A DNA stretch of 64,000 bases from Paenibacillus taihuensis (GCF_003386535.1 NZ_QTTN01000009.1:62001-126000), one strand, 5' to 3'; counted from the stretch's first letter, positions 7,666 through 17,334 are shown. The notes: generated by a model from the sequence alone, not told the origin. Numbers and translations: made by a program.

Positions 7666-9255
7666 TTATTTATTGTTCGCTTTGACCCACTCGTCGAGCT
7701 GCTTCTGCTTCTCGGCGATGATTTTATCCACGCCAATCGACTTCAGCTTATTGATATATTTCGGCAGGAAGTCATTCGGATCTACTGTTCCGCTGAACAG
7801 GGCTGGCTCAAATTCCTTCTTCGCATTGTTGAATGCGGCGATTTCATTCTTCACCGGCTCTGGATTGAACACGAACCCAAGTACGCTCGCCTTCTCCGCG
7901 GATTCGTTGAACTTCTTGAAGTTATCCCATTTGTTCGGATTCTCATTCGCCCAAAGATAGTCGTTGAACTGGTTGCCGAACATCCAAGCGCCGTTCAGCA
8001 CATAGCCGGATGAATTCGCATCGACGCCGTCCGGGAAGTCAATGATGTTATCGCTCTTCTTCACGAAATGCTTGCCTTCAATGCCGAATGCAATCAGGTT
8101 GACCAAGTATTTGTCCGTATACAGAAGATTCAGGAACATCATCGCGCGATCCGGATCTTTCGACGTTCTGGAGATCGATGTCATCGAGCCTGTCGTATCC
8201 GCCGTACGAACGATCGGCTTCGTCAGCTCCACCTGTACCCATTGCACGCCGCTGGCCAAGCTGTCTTCCGCATCTTTGCCCGGCTTCAACTGCTGTACGT
8301 ACGAAAATGCTTTACCTGCCTTCAGCGCGCCGGAAACATCCGCAGCCGTTGCTGCATCCTTATTCACGTAGCCAGCCAGGAACCATTTGCGAGCCAGATC
8401 GAGCTCAGACTTCACTTGCGGCGACTCAATGCTGGATACGACTTTGAAATCATTCGCTCCGCGTACGACCGAGCCCGGACTTGCGTCTCCCAAATCTTCA
8501 AAGTTCATCGGATTGAAGATCCAATCTACACTTGTATCTTTGTTCAAGTAGAGCGGAACAACGCCTGGCTCTTTATCCTTAATCATTTGATAGATCGGCT
8601 CTAAGTCTTCGACCTTCTTAATCTGCGTAATATCGATCTTGTACTTGTCTACCAAATCCTTGCGCAGCATGACGCCTGCCTGGCTCGCAAGCTCTTTATT
8701 GATCGGAATGCCATAGCTGCGGCCATTCACTTTGGAGCCTTCCAGCAGTGCCGGATTAATGATGTTCTTCAGATCCGGCGCGTCTTTTTCGATCAGGTCA
8801 GTCAGATCGATAATGTTGCCTTGCTGGATCTTCGTGCCGAAGTTATCCCAGTTCATCGTCTGAAGCAGGTCAAACTGCTCGCTCGAAGCAAACTTCAAGT
8901 TCACTTTATCCTGCCAGCTTCCCCAATCAATGACGTCGAGCTCGAATGTCGCGTTGATTTTATCCTGCAAATATTTGCTTATCTCATCGTTAACCAGCTT
9001 TAAGTCCTTCGGCACCGCGCCTGCCGGAACGACCATCTTCAACTTGTATGGCGCCAGCTCCGGCTTCGTGTTCTCCGTCGTTGAATTGGCAGCGGCATTA
9101 TTATTCGTCGTTGCGGCCGCGTTTTGCTGCGTATCATTGGCTGGCTTCTGGTTGCTTGCATTTTGCTCTTTCGAATCGCCGCAGCCCGATAATACGACCG
9201 ATGCGGATACGAGAGATGCGACAAGGAGTGGAACGGCTTTCTTCATTTTCTTCAT
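7666..9255 (-). CDS. Sugar ABC transporter substrate-binding lipoprotein (LplA type)
   Basis: A 529-residue extracellular solute-binding protein. It has a lipoprotein signal (lipobox VLSGC, Cys25) and then an Asn/Thr/Ala-rich linker, so it is anchored outside the membrane. The body has the two-lobe binding fold, and the last hundred residues (FNPEPVKNEIAAFNNA to KQKQLDEWVKANNK) match the C-terminal domain typical of LplA/YtcQ proteins of Bacillus and Paenibacillus. The start has AGGAGGG six bases upstream. It is the third gene of the importer unit after two permeases, regulated by the YesM/YesN pair upstream. As usual for this type, no ATPase is encoded nearby; a shared MsmX-like ATPase is inferred. 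Confidence 0.92.
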   Translation of the reverse strand: MKKMKKAVPLLVASLVSASVVLSGCGDSKEQNASNQKPANDTQQNAAATTNNNAAANSTTENTKPELAPYKLKMVVPAGAVPKDLKLVNDEISKYLQDKINATFELDVIDWGSWQDKVNLKFASSEQFDLLQTMNWDNFGTKIQQGNIIDLTDLIEKDAPDLKNIINPALLEGSKVNGRSYGIPINKELASQAGVMLRKDLVDKYKIDITQIKKVEDLEPIYQMIKDKEPGVVPLYLNKDTSVDWIFNPMNFEDLGDASPGSVVRGANDFKVVSSIESPQVKSELDLARKWFLAGYVNKDAATAADVSGALKAGKAFSYVQQLKPGKDAEDSLASGVQWVQVELTKPIVRTADTTGSMTSISRTSKDPDRAMMFLNLLYTDKYLVNLIAFGIEGKHFVKKSDNIIDFPDGVDANSSGYVLNGAWMFGNQFNDYLWANENPNKWDNFKKFNESAEKASVLGFVFNPEPVKNEIAAFNNAKKEFEPALFSGTVDPNDFLPKYINKLKSIGVDKIIAEKQKQLDEWVKANNK

Positions 9256-9303
9256 GCTAACCCTCCTGATTATATTTATCTATGCTAACTAGCTCTGCTA
9301 GAT

Positions 9304-10269
9304 TTAGCCCTTTACGGCACCTACCGTTAATCCTTTGACGAAGTATTTCTGGAAGAACGGATAGGCGAACACCATCGGTCCCGTGCCGACTATGCACATG
9401 GCCATGCGAACCGATTCGTTCGGTAAATTGGCTATCTCCGTAGAGCTAGGGCCTGAGCCCGCCTGAGCGTTAGCCAGCAGAAATTGCAGGTTCATCAATA
9501 CTTTGTACATCATGTACTGGAGGTTGATAATTTCGTCGTTGTTAATAAAGATCAAGCTGTTATACCAGCCGTTCCAGTAGCCAAGCGAGTAGAACAGGCC
9601 GATCGTGGCGAAGACCGGAAGCGATAACGGCGCGATAATCTGAACCAGTATTCGCCCCTCGCTCGCCCCTTCCATCGTTGCGGATTCTATGATAGAGGGA
9701 TGAATCGTCGTTTGGAAGAACGTTCGCATAATAATGACGTAGAAGGCGTTCATTAACAGCCCCGGAACAATCAAGGCGAGAAGCGTATCCTTCATCTGCA
9801 GCACGTTCGCGTACATCAAGTACCACGGCACAAGGCCGCCGCTGAAGATCATGGTGAAGAAGATGAAGAACGAGAAGATGCCGCGAAAATGAAAGTCTTT
9901 CCTCGATAAGGGATAAGCGAACAGCGCAGTCATGATTAATCCGGCAGCCGTGCCCGCAACCGTCGTGAGGATCGAGATGCCATAGGCCGTTAGGATGCTG
10001 TGAATATCGAACCACAAATACTTGTATGCGGACAAGCTGAATTTCAACGGAATTAACTTATAGCCATGCAGCGCGATCGATTTCTCGTCCGAGAACGAGA
10101 CGCTGATTACGAGCAAGATCGGCAGGAGACAAAGACAACCGTAGATGATGAATAATCCGTTGAGAATAAAATTGGTCTGTGGCGAGACAGCCAGCACGTC
10201 TTTCTGCTTCCTTCGTGCGGTAGACGACCGGTCCTGCAGCGGGTAGCTCGCCGAAGTTGTTGTTTCCAA
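9304..10269 (-). CDS. Carbohydrate ABC transporter permease (LplC/MalG type)
   Basis: A roughly 321-residue inner-membrane permease with six predicted membrane helices. The ATPase-contacting loop reads IESATMEGASEGRILVQIIAPLSLPV, and the C-terminus AYPFFQKYFVKGLTVGAVKG is the hallmark of the LplC/YtcP group. I prefer a TTG start at 10269, which has AGGAGGG about eight bases upstream; a TTG at 10293 overlapping the previous stop lacks a ribosome site. Works with the LplB-type permease and the lipoprotein on either side. Confidence 0.9.
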   Translation of the reverse strand: METTTSASYPLQDRSSTARRKQKDVLAVSPQTNFILNGLFIIYGCLCLLPILLVISVSFSDEKSIALHGYKLIPLKFSLSAYKYLWFDIHSILTAYGISILTTVAGTAAGLIMTALFAYPLSRKDFHFRGIFSFFIFFTMIFSGGLVPWYLMYANVLQMKDTLLALIVPGLLMNAFYVIIMRTFFQTTIHPSIIESATMEGASEGRILVQIIAPLSLPVFATIGLFYSLGYWNGWYNSLIFINNDEIINLQYMMYKVLMNLQFLLANAQAGSGPSSTEIANLPNESVRMAMCIVGTGPMVFAYPFFQKYFVKGLTVGAVKG

Positions 10270-10289
10270 GCTGCTTTCCCTCCTGTTCT

Positions 10290-11237
10290 TCAAAAGAGTG
10301 CGTTCTCTTTATCTATTCTGCGAACGACGAAATTCACGCTGACGACGAGGACGAATCCGACAACCGATTGATACAGGCCTGCTGCCGAGGACATCCCTGT
10401 GTCGCCTAACCGAAGCAAAGCCCGGTATACGTAAGTATCAATAACGTTGGTGGTCGAGTATAAGGCGCCTGCATCGAGCGGCAGCTGATAGAACAAGCCG
10501 AAATCCGCGTTCAGGATATGGCCGATTGCAAGCAAGGTCAGAATAATCATCATCGGTCTGATCGAAGGCAGCGTGATGTTCCGAATCAACTGCCACTTCG
10601 TCGCGCCATCTGTTATGGCCGCTTCATAGTACTCCTTGTCGATGCTGATGATTGCGGCGAGATAGATGACGATGGAGTAGCCGACATTTTTCCAGATATA
10701 CACGATCGGCAGGATGAACGGCCAGTACTTCGGCTCGCTGTACCAAGAGATCGGGTCGATCCCAAGCGGCGCTAGGATGATCGTATTGATGAAGCCGAAC
10801 TCTTGGCTGAGCATGGAATAGCCCAGATACCCGACGACGACCGCTGACAGAAAGTAAGGCAGGAACATGACGCTTTGATAGAGATTGGAGAAGAACCGGT
10901 TCCTCAGCTCGTTGAGCAGTATCGCGAAGGTCACTGCGCTGACCAGCGTCAGCACGATAAATACGAGATTGTAGAGAATCGTATTGCGCGTAATGACCCA
11001 TGCGTCGCTCGAGTTAAACAGGAACTTGAAGTTATCGAATCCAACCCAAGGACTCTTCCAGTAGCCCAGCGCATAATTGATGCTCTTGAAGGCGACGACT
11101 GATCCAAGCATCGGAATATAGTTATTTATGATTAAATAAATAACTCCAGGTGATAGCATCAACAATAAATAGCGGTTTTGATAGATTTTTCTCATCAGCG
11201 ACGTTCGATTTCGATTTGTAATGGGTTTATCTCCCAT
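10290..11237 (-). CDS. Sugar ABC transporter permease (LplB/MalF type)
   Basis: A 315-residue permease with six membrane helices. It begins with YLLLMLSPGVIYLIINNYIPM, has the EAA-loop YYEAAITDGATKWQLIRNITLP, and ends with RRIDKENALF, as LplB/YtcQ-cluster permeases do. ATG at 11237 is preceded by AGGTG at good spacing; a GTG at 11246 is the longer alternative. First gene of the importer unit, separated from the response regulator by a terminator. Confidence 0.9.
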   Translation of the reverse strand: MGDKPITNRNRTSLMRKIYQNRYLLLMLSPGVIYLIINNYIPMLGSVVAFKSINYALGYWKSPWVGFDNFKFLFNSSDAWVITRNTILYNLVFIVLTLVSAVTFAILLNELRNRFFSNLYQSVMFLPYFLSAVVVGYLGYSMLSQEFGFINTIILAPLGIDPISWYSEPKYWPFILPIVYIWKNVGYSIVIYLAAIISIDKEYYEAAITDGATKWQLIRNITLPSIRPMMIILTLLAIGHILNADFGLFYQLPLDAGALYSTTNVIDTYVYRALLRLGDTGMSSAAGLYQSVVGFVLVVSVNFVVRRIDKENALF

Positions 11238-11359
11238 TAAGCACACCTGCTTTCTCGTTGATCTCTTCTGTTAGCTTTATTATAAATTGGCTGAAATGCG
11301 CTTTCTACGAAATGGAATGACATCAATACGGTTATTGTGACAGCTATAAAGAAACAAAT

Positions 11360-11403
11360 AAGCCTTCCGATGAGCTGTAATGGCTTCGCTCACCGAAAGG
11401 CTT
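11360..11403 (-). terminator. Rho-independent terminator after the YesN-like regulator
   Basis: AAGCCTTCCGATGAGC pairs with GCTCACCGAAAGGCTT (two wobble pairs), and the minus strand continues TATTTGTTTC. It separates the two-component genes from the importer genes. Confidence 0.8.
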
Positions 11404-11414
11404 GTAATCCGTGC

Positions 11415-13040
11415 TTATTTATCCAGCATATGATATCGCTTGCGATATTCTTGCGGATGGACGCCAACTTGCTTCTTGAACACTTTGCTGAAATGCGAGA
11501 AATTGTCGTAGCCCATCGCTTCGCAGATTTCGCTGATCTTCATATCGGATTCCACGAGCATAATCTTCGCATGATTCATTTTGGCGCCAATAATATAGTC
11601 CATTAACGTCTGTCCGGTCTCCTTCTTGAACAGCCTGGACAGATACGCCGAATTCAGATGGACATGGGAAGCGATCCCTTCGCGCATGACGTCCTTGATA
11701 TTCGACCCGACATACTGCTTGATTTTCTCGATGATCGCCGAGTTGTCCATCCGCTTCTCCTGCATATAGGCGATGCCGGCGGAAATAACGCGCTCAGCCC
11801 ACTGCTTGAAATTGGCGATAGAACGGGTTGCGGACGCATCTCCAAGCCACTTTCCTGTCCCCAGCATCTCTGCTGCCGATCGCCCGCGTTTGTGGGAGAT
11901 CTGATAAAGCATATGTACGATCGAATGGTAGAGCGCGTTGATCGTCTCTACAGCGATGACCTGATCCTCATGCAGCTCAGCCAGGACGGCGTCCAGCCGC
12001 TTAAGCAGCTCCTCCTTCTTCCCGAGCTCGAACAGGACGACCCAATCCGCGCTGTCCATGTGTACAGGCGCCTTCGCCGGATTAGCCGACGGAGCGGCCA
12101 GCTTCTCTTCCTGGAACTGAACCGCCTTCGTATGAACAATATTGCGCGCCTCCAGCTCCAGCAGCGCATGATAGCTGCCGGGCAGCTCGCCAATATAAAC
12201 AGGCTTGCCAATGTAGCAGGATAAGCTGCAATAGAATAGACGCGAGCAGGCATCGATATAAGCTTCACAGTTCGCTTGCAATTCTTCTTGCCCGGCCTCG
12301 GCATCGTCTGTCAAATAGAGGAGAACGAACAGCAAGCCGTTCCGATCCTGAATGACATCGCCTGCACGGACGTTCAGCAATAGCTCGGCAGCTGCGTTGC
12401 GCAGCGCGTACTCCATAATCTCTTCATCGCGCAGATTGAATTCCTTGCTCCACATCTCCACACTAAGCAGGATCGGCAAAATCCATGTATCCGGATCGAA
12501 CGTGATATTATAAGCCGGGAGCTGCTGCTGCAAATTATGCGCGGTCGGAATAAGCCGCTGTGCGAGTACATCCTGCCAGAAGCGCTCGGTCAGCAGGGGG
12601 CGCTGCTTCTCCCACAGCTTCTCATAGGTATGAAACCGCTCGTCGAACTGCTCGACCTTCCGCACCTCTTCCACCCGCTCCTGAACCTTTACCATAACCG
12701 TCTTCAGCTGATCATAATTGACCGGCTTCAATAGATATTCAAAGCTGCCGAGGCGTACGGCCTGCTGCGCGTAGGCGAAGTCCGCATGTCCTGTCAGGAA
12801 TACCGGAACGATCGACGTATTCTGCTCTCTGACCCAGCCGACCAAATCCAGCCCGTTACTGTCCGGCATCTCGATATCGCATAACAGCACATCGATGCTC
12901 TGCGCTCGAATAATCTCCATCGCCTCATCTGCATCACAGGCGCTGAACACCTCGCTGTAGCCCAAGCTGCTCCAATCGATCCCTTTCAATAAGGCTTTGA
13001 TCGCGTACACTTCATCATCCACGATGAGCAACTTATACAT
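11415..13040 (-). CDS. Response regulator with AraC-type DNA-binding domain (YesN type)
   Basis: A 541-residue two-component response regulator. The receiver domain (1-120) has VDDE, phospho-acceptor Asp55 in LLCDIEMPD, TGHAD and Lys105 in LLKPV. A long middle region without a recognised domain follows. The C-terminal hundred residues form an AraC double helix-turn-helix (LNSAYLSRLFKKETGQTLMDYI, then KISEICEAMGYDNFSHFSKVFK, then GVHPQEYRKRY). It starts one base after the stop of the kinase gene, so the two are translationally linked. It most likely activates the importer genes directly downstream in response to an oligosaccharide. Confidence 0.92.
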   Translation of the reverse strand: MYKLLIVDDEVYAIKALLKGIDWSSLGYSEVFSACDADEAMEIIRAQSIDVLLCDIEMPDSNGLDLVGWVREQNTSIVPVFLTGHADFAYAQQAVRLGSFEYLLKPVNYDQLKTVMVKVQERVEEVRKVEQFDERFHTYEKLWEKQRPLLTERFWQDVLAQRLIPTAHNLQQQLPAYNITFDPDTWILPILLSVEMWSKEFNLRDEEIMEYALRNAAAELLLNVRAGDVIQDRNGLLFVLLYLTDDAEAGQEELQANCEAYIDACSRLFYCSLSCYIGKPVYIGELPGSYHALLELEARNIVHTKAVQFQEEKLAAPSANPAKAPVHMDSADWVVLFELGKKEELLKRLDAVLAELHEDQVIAVETINALYHSIVHMLYQISHKRGRSAAEMLGTGKWLGDASATRSIANFKQWAERVISAGIAYMQEKRMDNSAIIEKIKQYVGSNIKDVMREGIASHVHLNSAYLSRLFKKETGQTLMDYIIGAKMNHAKIMLVESDMKISEICEAMGYDNFSHFSKVFKKQVGVHPQEYRKRYHMLDK

Positions 13041-13041
13041 G

Positions 13042-14823
13042 TTAGAGCTCCCCCTGTTCTTCGAACGTCGACTGCTTCGGAATGATTAATCGAACGATGG
13101 CCCCTTTCTCGGCACCATTCTCGAACAGAATACGGAACTCGCTACCATACTTCATGCGCAAGCGGTGGTGCACGTTCCATATTCCAAGATGCTTGTCGCC
13201 CGAGCCGCGGCCTTCCGCGTATTGACCAGCTTGGAACTGCTGCAGCTTATCAGGAGGGAACCCTTTGCCGGTGTCGCTGATGCCTATTTCATAGCAATCC
13301 GGCGACTGGTCTGAATCCTTCACCGTAATATGGATCTGAAATACCGCTTTGCCGCGATCCATACCGTGAATGACCGCATTCTCCACGAACGGCTGAACGA
13401 TTAACGGGGAAATGCTGCCCCCTTTGTACATATCTGGAATGTCGATCTGATAATCCAATTTATCCGGGAACCGAAGCTTCTGGATCTCCAAGTAGTTTCC
13501 TATATGCCCGACCTCTTCCGCAAGCGTGATGGAATCCCGATGGGAACGCGTGATGAAGCGGAAGTAATCGCCCAAGTGCTCGGTCATCTTCTGCACGAGA
13601 AAATTCTCCTCCAGCACCGATAGACTAAAAATAATATTTAGAGAGTTCAAGTAGAAATGCGGGTTAATCTGTGCTTGCAAATGATTGAATTCCGCCTTCT
13701 GCGCCCGCAGCATTTCCTCGTACACGTTGATTTTCAAGCTTTGAATTTGCGATGCCATCTTGTTGAACGTATCGGACAGGAACGAGAACTCCTTGGTCGA
13801 ATGATCGCCTATCCTTACGTCCAAATTCCCTCTGCCGATGCTCTGCATCCCTTTGATAAGAATATTCATCGGCTGCAGCAGCACGTTCTTCACAAACAGC
13901 AGATAGAACGCGAGAATGACGATCAGGCCAATCGGAAGCAGATAGAGCAAGCGTTGAAAATAGAGCAGCTTCTGCAGGACGACCTTCTCCGGAATGAAGA
14001 CAGCCAAGCTGATCGGCGCATAATGGAATGGAAGGCCGACGAGCATATATTTGGTCTTGCCGGACGACTTCGTGAACGAAACGTACTTCGTCTCGCTGCG
14101 ATCCAGCTTCTGTACGATCTCATTCACATTGTCTGCGGATAACGAGGTCTGAATGAGCGATTCTCCCTTGCTCGACATCAGCAGCAGCTCCTTGCCGCTG
14201 CTCCCGAAGTTGGATTCCCTGATCGGCTGAATCAAGTTATCGATATCAATTAATGCGCCGACGTAGAGCTCCCGGTTGACTTCCTTCGGGCTGATCTGCA
14301 TGGCGCGCACCAGATAGTGCTTCTTATTCCACGAAGTGACCGTCCAGTTCTGCGTATCCAAGTCGTCCTTGTGCTGATCGAAGAACGAGAATAAGACGCC
14401 GTCGAACTCCTGAGACTCTTCATAGCTCTTCTTCACGCTGATCATGTCGTTATATTTTTTCGAATAGACGAAGAAAGTTTTGATGCCCTTGTACGCGCTG
14501 AGGTCGTCATCGAACTTGCGCAGCAGCCACTGCTTCGCCATGAAATAATCGCCGCTGTCCTGCGAATATAAAGTAAGCGGTACCAAATTCGTATAAGAGA
14601 AATCGCTGCTTCCCAGCCGGAGAATATAGTTATTCGTTTCCGCAAGCGTCTGATCAATGGCATTCACCTGCGTCTCGAGAAAATTATAGTAGGATTGGGA
14701 CACCTCGGTCCGAACGACGTTCATCGAATAGAAGTTATTATAGAACAAGAAAAAAATCATAGGAGTCGTGACGATGAAAAAGCCGAGTATGAGCTTGGAA
14801 CGCATTGTTTTTTTCTGGTTCAT
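13042..14823 (-). CDS. Sensor histidine kinase (YesM/HPK7 type)
   Basis: A 593-residue membrane kinase. TM1 is at about 9-28 and TM2 at about 291-312, enclosing a 260-residue extracellular sensor region (dCache-like by position). A HAMP linker follows at about 313-365. The histidine-kinase motif is HLQAQINPHFYLNSLN with phospho-acceptor His389; the common form is NPHFLYN, so the order of Y and L is swapped here. The ATPase part has VQPFVENAVIHG and ISDTGKGF. First gene of the two-component unit; its signal is probably an extracellular sugar. Confidence 0.92.
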   Translation of the reverse strand: MNQKKTMRSKLILGFFIVTTPMIFFLFYNNFYSMNVVRTEVSQSYYNFLETQVNAIDQTLAETNNYILRLGSSDFSYTNLVPLTLYSQDSGDYFMAKQWLLRKFDDDLSAYKGIKTFFVYSKKYNDMISVKKSYEESQEFDGVLFSFFDQHKDDLDTQNWTVTSWNKKHYLVRAMQISPKEVNRELYVGALIDIDNLIQPIRESNFGSSGKELLLMSSKGESLIQTSLSADNVNEIVQKLDRSETKYVSFTKSSGKTKYMLVGLPFHYAPISLAVFIPEKVVLQKLLYFQRLLYLLPIGLIVILAFYLLFVKNVLLQPMNILIKGMQSIGRGNLDVRIGDHSTKEFSFLSDTFNKMASQIQSLKINVYEEMLRAQKAEFNHLQAQINPHFYLNSLNIIFSLSVLEENFLVQKMTEHLGDYFRFITRSHRDSITLAEEVGHIGNYLEIQKLRFPDKLDYQIDIPDMYKGGSISPLIVQPFVENAVIHGMDRGKAVFQIHITVKDSDQSPDCYEIGISDTGKGFPPDKLQQFQAGQYAEGRGSGDKHLGIWNVHHRLRMKYGSEFRILFENGAEKGAIVRLIIPKQSTFEEQGEL

Positions 14824-15023
14824 TAAGCAACCTCTCTCTGCCGCGAATCAATCGATCAGCATTCCAAATTGTAACCCGACTCCCAAGAGCCTGTCGATAC
14901 TTGGAAACGGCATTCTCTGGATTCAATTTCCATCATAAAGGAAGAGCATAGCGCCAAAATACGAATTGCCATGACATCATTACGGTTTTTATCACCAGTT
15001 TGGCTCGCAGCTTTCCCTGGTGT

Positions 15024-15067
15024 AAAAAAGCCGCTGTCCTGCTGCATGGAGGCAGCAAAACAACGGC
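15024..15067 (-). terminator. Rho-independent terminator of the GH16 gene
   Basis: On the minus strand GCCGTTG pairs with CAGCGGC outside an inner TGCTGC/GCAGCA hairpin, and CTTTTTTAC follows. It lies 12 bases past the GH16 stop codon. Confidence 0.75.
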
Positions 15068-15078
15068 CAAAGTCACGA

Positions 15079-16764
15079 TTATTTTACATAAACGCGGAAG
15101 TAATCCAGCGCGAATATGGACGGGAACGGCGTCGTTCCTGCCGTTGGCGCGGAGTTCGGCGAGCCGCCGATCGCGAGGTTAATGAGCACCTCCGGATCTG
15201 GACCATACCAAGTGAAATTCGTGAATTTCACCATTGTATTGTCGACCCACTTCTGAATGTTGCCTTCCTTCCAAATAAGCGTATACGTATGATAATTGTT
15301 AGCGAAGTCGAAGCCCGGATGCCATACCCACTGGTTCGTCATGATGCTGTAGTAATCCGTGCCGATGCCGTCGCCGTGATCGAATCCGGTCCAGTCGTTC
15401 GTATTCTGGGTCGGGGAGTTGAAATACTCGAAAATATCGATTTCCGAAGCCGTCGATCCCGCTCCGCCCGGCGAATACATCCAGAATGCCGGCCAGGTGC
15501 CTGCGCCAGTAGGAATCTTCGCACGCAGCTGGAAGATATACGTTTTTCCGTCGCGAGGATAGAACGTATCCTTCGTTACGATTTGTCCGCTGCTGATGCC
15601 GCCATTCGAAATACCGCCCATATTCGGAACCGCTGTCAGCTCCAGGGTATTGCCGGTCAAGTGATGGTTCGTGTCGTTAATCGGCTGGTACCTCTGCCAC
15701 TCATTATTGATTACGGTCGTTCCGGCTACGCCGTACGGTTTGAACGAATTGGACAGCGAAGTTAAGCTGTTTACGCCCCGCTTGGTGCCGAACGAGTAGT
15801 CTCTGTACAGGCTGTAGCCGGTCAGATCCGGCCCTGCATACGGATAAACTTCCATTTCATAGAGAGAGTATCCGTATACCGTCGCACGCTGTACGCCTAG
15901 CATACGAACGTATCTAGCGCTAACTGCAGGGAAGCTCACTTCCTCGGTGCCGCCCGTGCCTAGCGTCGTCGAGTATACATCCGTCCACGCCGTCGCGTTG
16001 TTCGATACTTGGATTTTGTAGCTCGTCGCGTAGGCCGCTTCCCACTTCAGCACGACCCGGTTGACTGTCTGCGCGGAGCCGAGGTCCACATAGACCCATT
16101 GATTATCGGAGAAGCTGCTCGACCAGCGCGTGGTCGCATTGCCGTCCGTCACGTTCGAAACCCCATACGTCGCCGCTTCTGTCGAGCTCGCCGTCGCTGT
16201 TTTGCCTAAGGCCAGATTATTCGCTTCCGGAGCCGACAAGTTAACGAGCTTCCACTTCTGACCGACGGTTCCCCAGTCCGTCCAGATCTGCACATTCGTT
16301 CCATCCGCCTGTCCCCCGCCGTTCACATCAAGCACTTTGCCGCTGTTAGGGTTGATAATCTTCACCGTGCCATCGGAATTCGGGCTGACCGTCCATTTCT
16401 GAGCGCCGGTTCCATTATCCGTATAGATATCAACATTGGTGCCGTCTGCCGTGCCGGCGCCTGCTGCATCCAACGCTTTGCCGCTGTTCGCGGCGAGCAG
16501 CTTGAACGTTCCATCTCCATTCGTGACGAGCTTCCAGTGTTGTCCCGTCTGCCCGTTGTACGTCTTGATTTGCACATTCGTGCTGTCAGCAGTACCTGAG
16601 TTTGCAACGTCGAGCACCTTGCCGCTGTTCGGGTTGACCAGCTTGTAAACCTCGCCGGAAACTACAGGATCTGCTTGTGCTACCGGGAACCCGATGACTG
16701 TCATGGCTACGATTAACAAAGAAACAATAAACAGAGATTTCTTGCTGCTCTTCAATTTGCGCAT
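15079..16764 (-). CDS. Secreted GH16 beta-glucanase with ricin-type and F5/8-type lectin domains
   Basis: A 561-residue secreted enzyme. Signal peptide is 1-31 (cut near AQADP). Residues 35-175 form a ricin-type beta-trefoil with three repeats of 47 residues, each with a Q-x-W motif (75-77, 122-124, 169-171). Residues 182-310 are an F5/8 type C (CBM32-like) domain (ALGKTATASSTEAATY, VYVDLG). Residues 320-561 are a GH16 jellyroll with the catalytic EIDIFE motif (nucleophile Glu441, Asp443, acid/base Glu446). It therefore hydrolyses beta-1,3 or mixed beta-glucans outside the cell. The unusual order is lectins first and catalytic domain last. A matching cre site lies just upstream, so catabolite repression is likely. 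Monocistronic. Confidence 0.92.
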   Translation of the reverse strand: MRKLKSSKKSLFIVSLLIVAMTVIGFPVAQADPVVSGEVYKLVNPNSGKVLDVANSGTADSTNVQIKTYNGQTGQHWKLVTNGDGTFKLLAANSGKALDAAGAGTADGTNVDIYTDNGTGAQKWTVSPNSDGTVKIINPNSGKVLDVNGGGQADGTNVQIWTDWGTVGQKWKLVNLSAPEANNLALGKTATASSTEAATYGVSNVTDGNATTRWSSSFSDNQWVYVDLGSAQTVNRVVLKWEAAYATSYKIQVSNNATAWTDVYSTTLGTGGTEEVSFPAVSARYVRMLGVQRATVYGYSLYEMEVYPYAGPDLTGYSLYRDYSFGTKRGVNSLTSLSNSFKPYGVAGTTVINNEWQRYQPINDTNHHLTGNTLELTAVPNMGGISNGGISSGQIVTKDTFYPRDGKTYIFQLRAKIPTGAGTWPAFWMYSPGGAGSTASEIDIFEYFNSPTQNTNDWTGFDHGDGIGTDYYSIMTNQWVWHPGFDFANNYHTYTLIWKEGNIQKWVDNTMVKFTNFTWYGPDPEVLINLAIGGSPNSAPTAGTTPFPSIFALDYFRVYVK

Positions 16765-16789
16765 AAATCAATTATCCTCTCCTTTGTTA

Positions 16790-16804
16790 TGTAATCGCTT
16801 GCAA
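16790..16804. promoter_or_regulatory. Candidate cre (CcpA) site upstream of the GH16 gene
   Basis: The minus-strand sequence TTGCAAGCGATTACA fits every defined position of the cre consensus WTGNAANCGNWNNCW. It ends 26 bases before the GH16 start codon. Confidence 0.6.
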
Positions 16805-16893
16805 AACGTATTATAGAGGAGCACCAATGACGAAGATACGGAAAACTGTGACACGATTAACGTTATTATCACAGATCGTGCGCTGCACGCAAA

Positions 16894-16920
16894 GAAACCA
16901 CCGATCAGGTCGGTGGTTTA
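16894..16920. terminator. Hairpin terminator upstream of the GH16 gene
   Basis: AAACCACCGA pairs perfectly with TCGGTGGTTT around TCAGG. The minus strand continues TTTCTTTG. It probably stops transcription arriving from the fucosidase side. Confidence 0.65.
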
Positions 16921-17013
16921 GGATGTCGGATAAGCTCTGGGCATCGGTTTAGCTATTAACACCTTTTATCGAAAACCAGTGCAGAAGCTGAGAAGCCGAG
17001 AGCCGTACCAGGG

Positions 17014-17033
17014 TATAGTGGAAAAATCCATTA
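17014..17033. repeat. Single copy of the TATAGTGGAAAAATCCA repeat (family A)
   Basis: TATAGTGGAAAAATCCATTA matches the end unit of the longer palindromic elements at 41031 and 46758. Only one unit is present here. Confidence 0.65.
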
Positions 17034-17103
17034 TCAGACGGCACCGCGCGGATCCTTATTCAATCCTTCCTGCTCTACCTGCTTTTAACGAATTTGAATA
17101 GGT

Positions 17104-17284
17104 GTAAATAGTCACTTATTGGTAAAGATTGCGAGGTTTCGATTGATATAAGTGCCAATATGCACTTATTCTTTACCCAACTCGGCAAAATCGCCCATGT
17201 GGCTCCAAATAAGTGTATTTTCGCACTTATTTACGAGGTTTGAGGTGAATCCGCCTCCGATAAGTGCATATTTGCACTTATGGC
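17104..17284. repeat. Cluster of small AAGTGC/GCACTT palindromes (family B)
   Basis: Three hairpin units of about 22 bp occur at 17147-17170, 17207-17232 and 17259-17281. Each has the form ATAAGTGNN-N-NNGCACTTAT. A degenerate half unit lies at 17111-17120. Spacers of about 27-36 bp are unrelated except that GGTAAAG near 17121 is mirrored by CTTTACC near 17171. This fills most of the gap between the GH16 and fucosidase genes, which holds no gene. Confidence 0.7.
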
Positions 17285-17334
17285 GGAACTCTACCCTCTC
17301 CCCAAATGGCAACTTTTGCTTGCGGTAAAGTGGG

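Noticed and set aside
17104-17284. Possible CRISPR array from repeated 22-bp hairpins
   Set aside because: There are only three units, the repeats differ from one another, each is a self-contained palindrome, and no cas genes are nearby.
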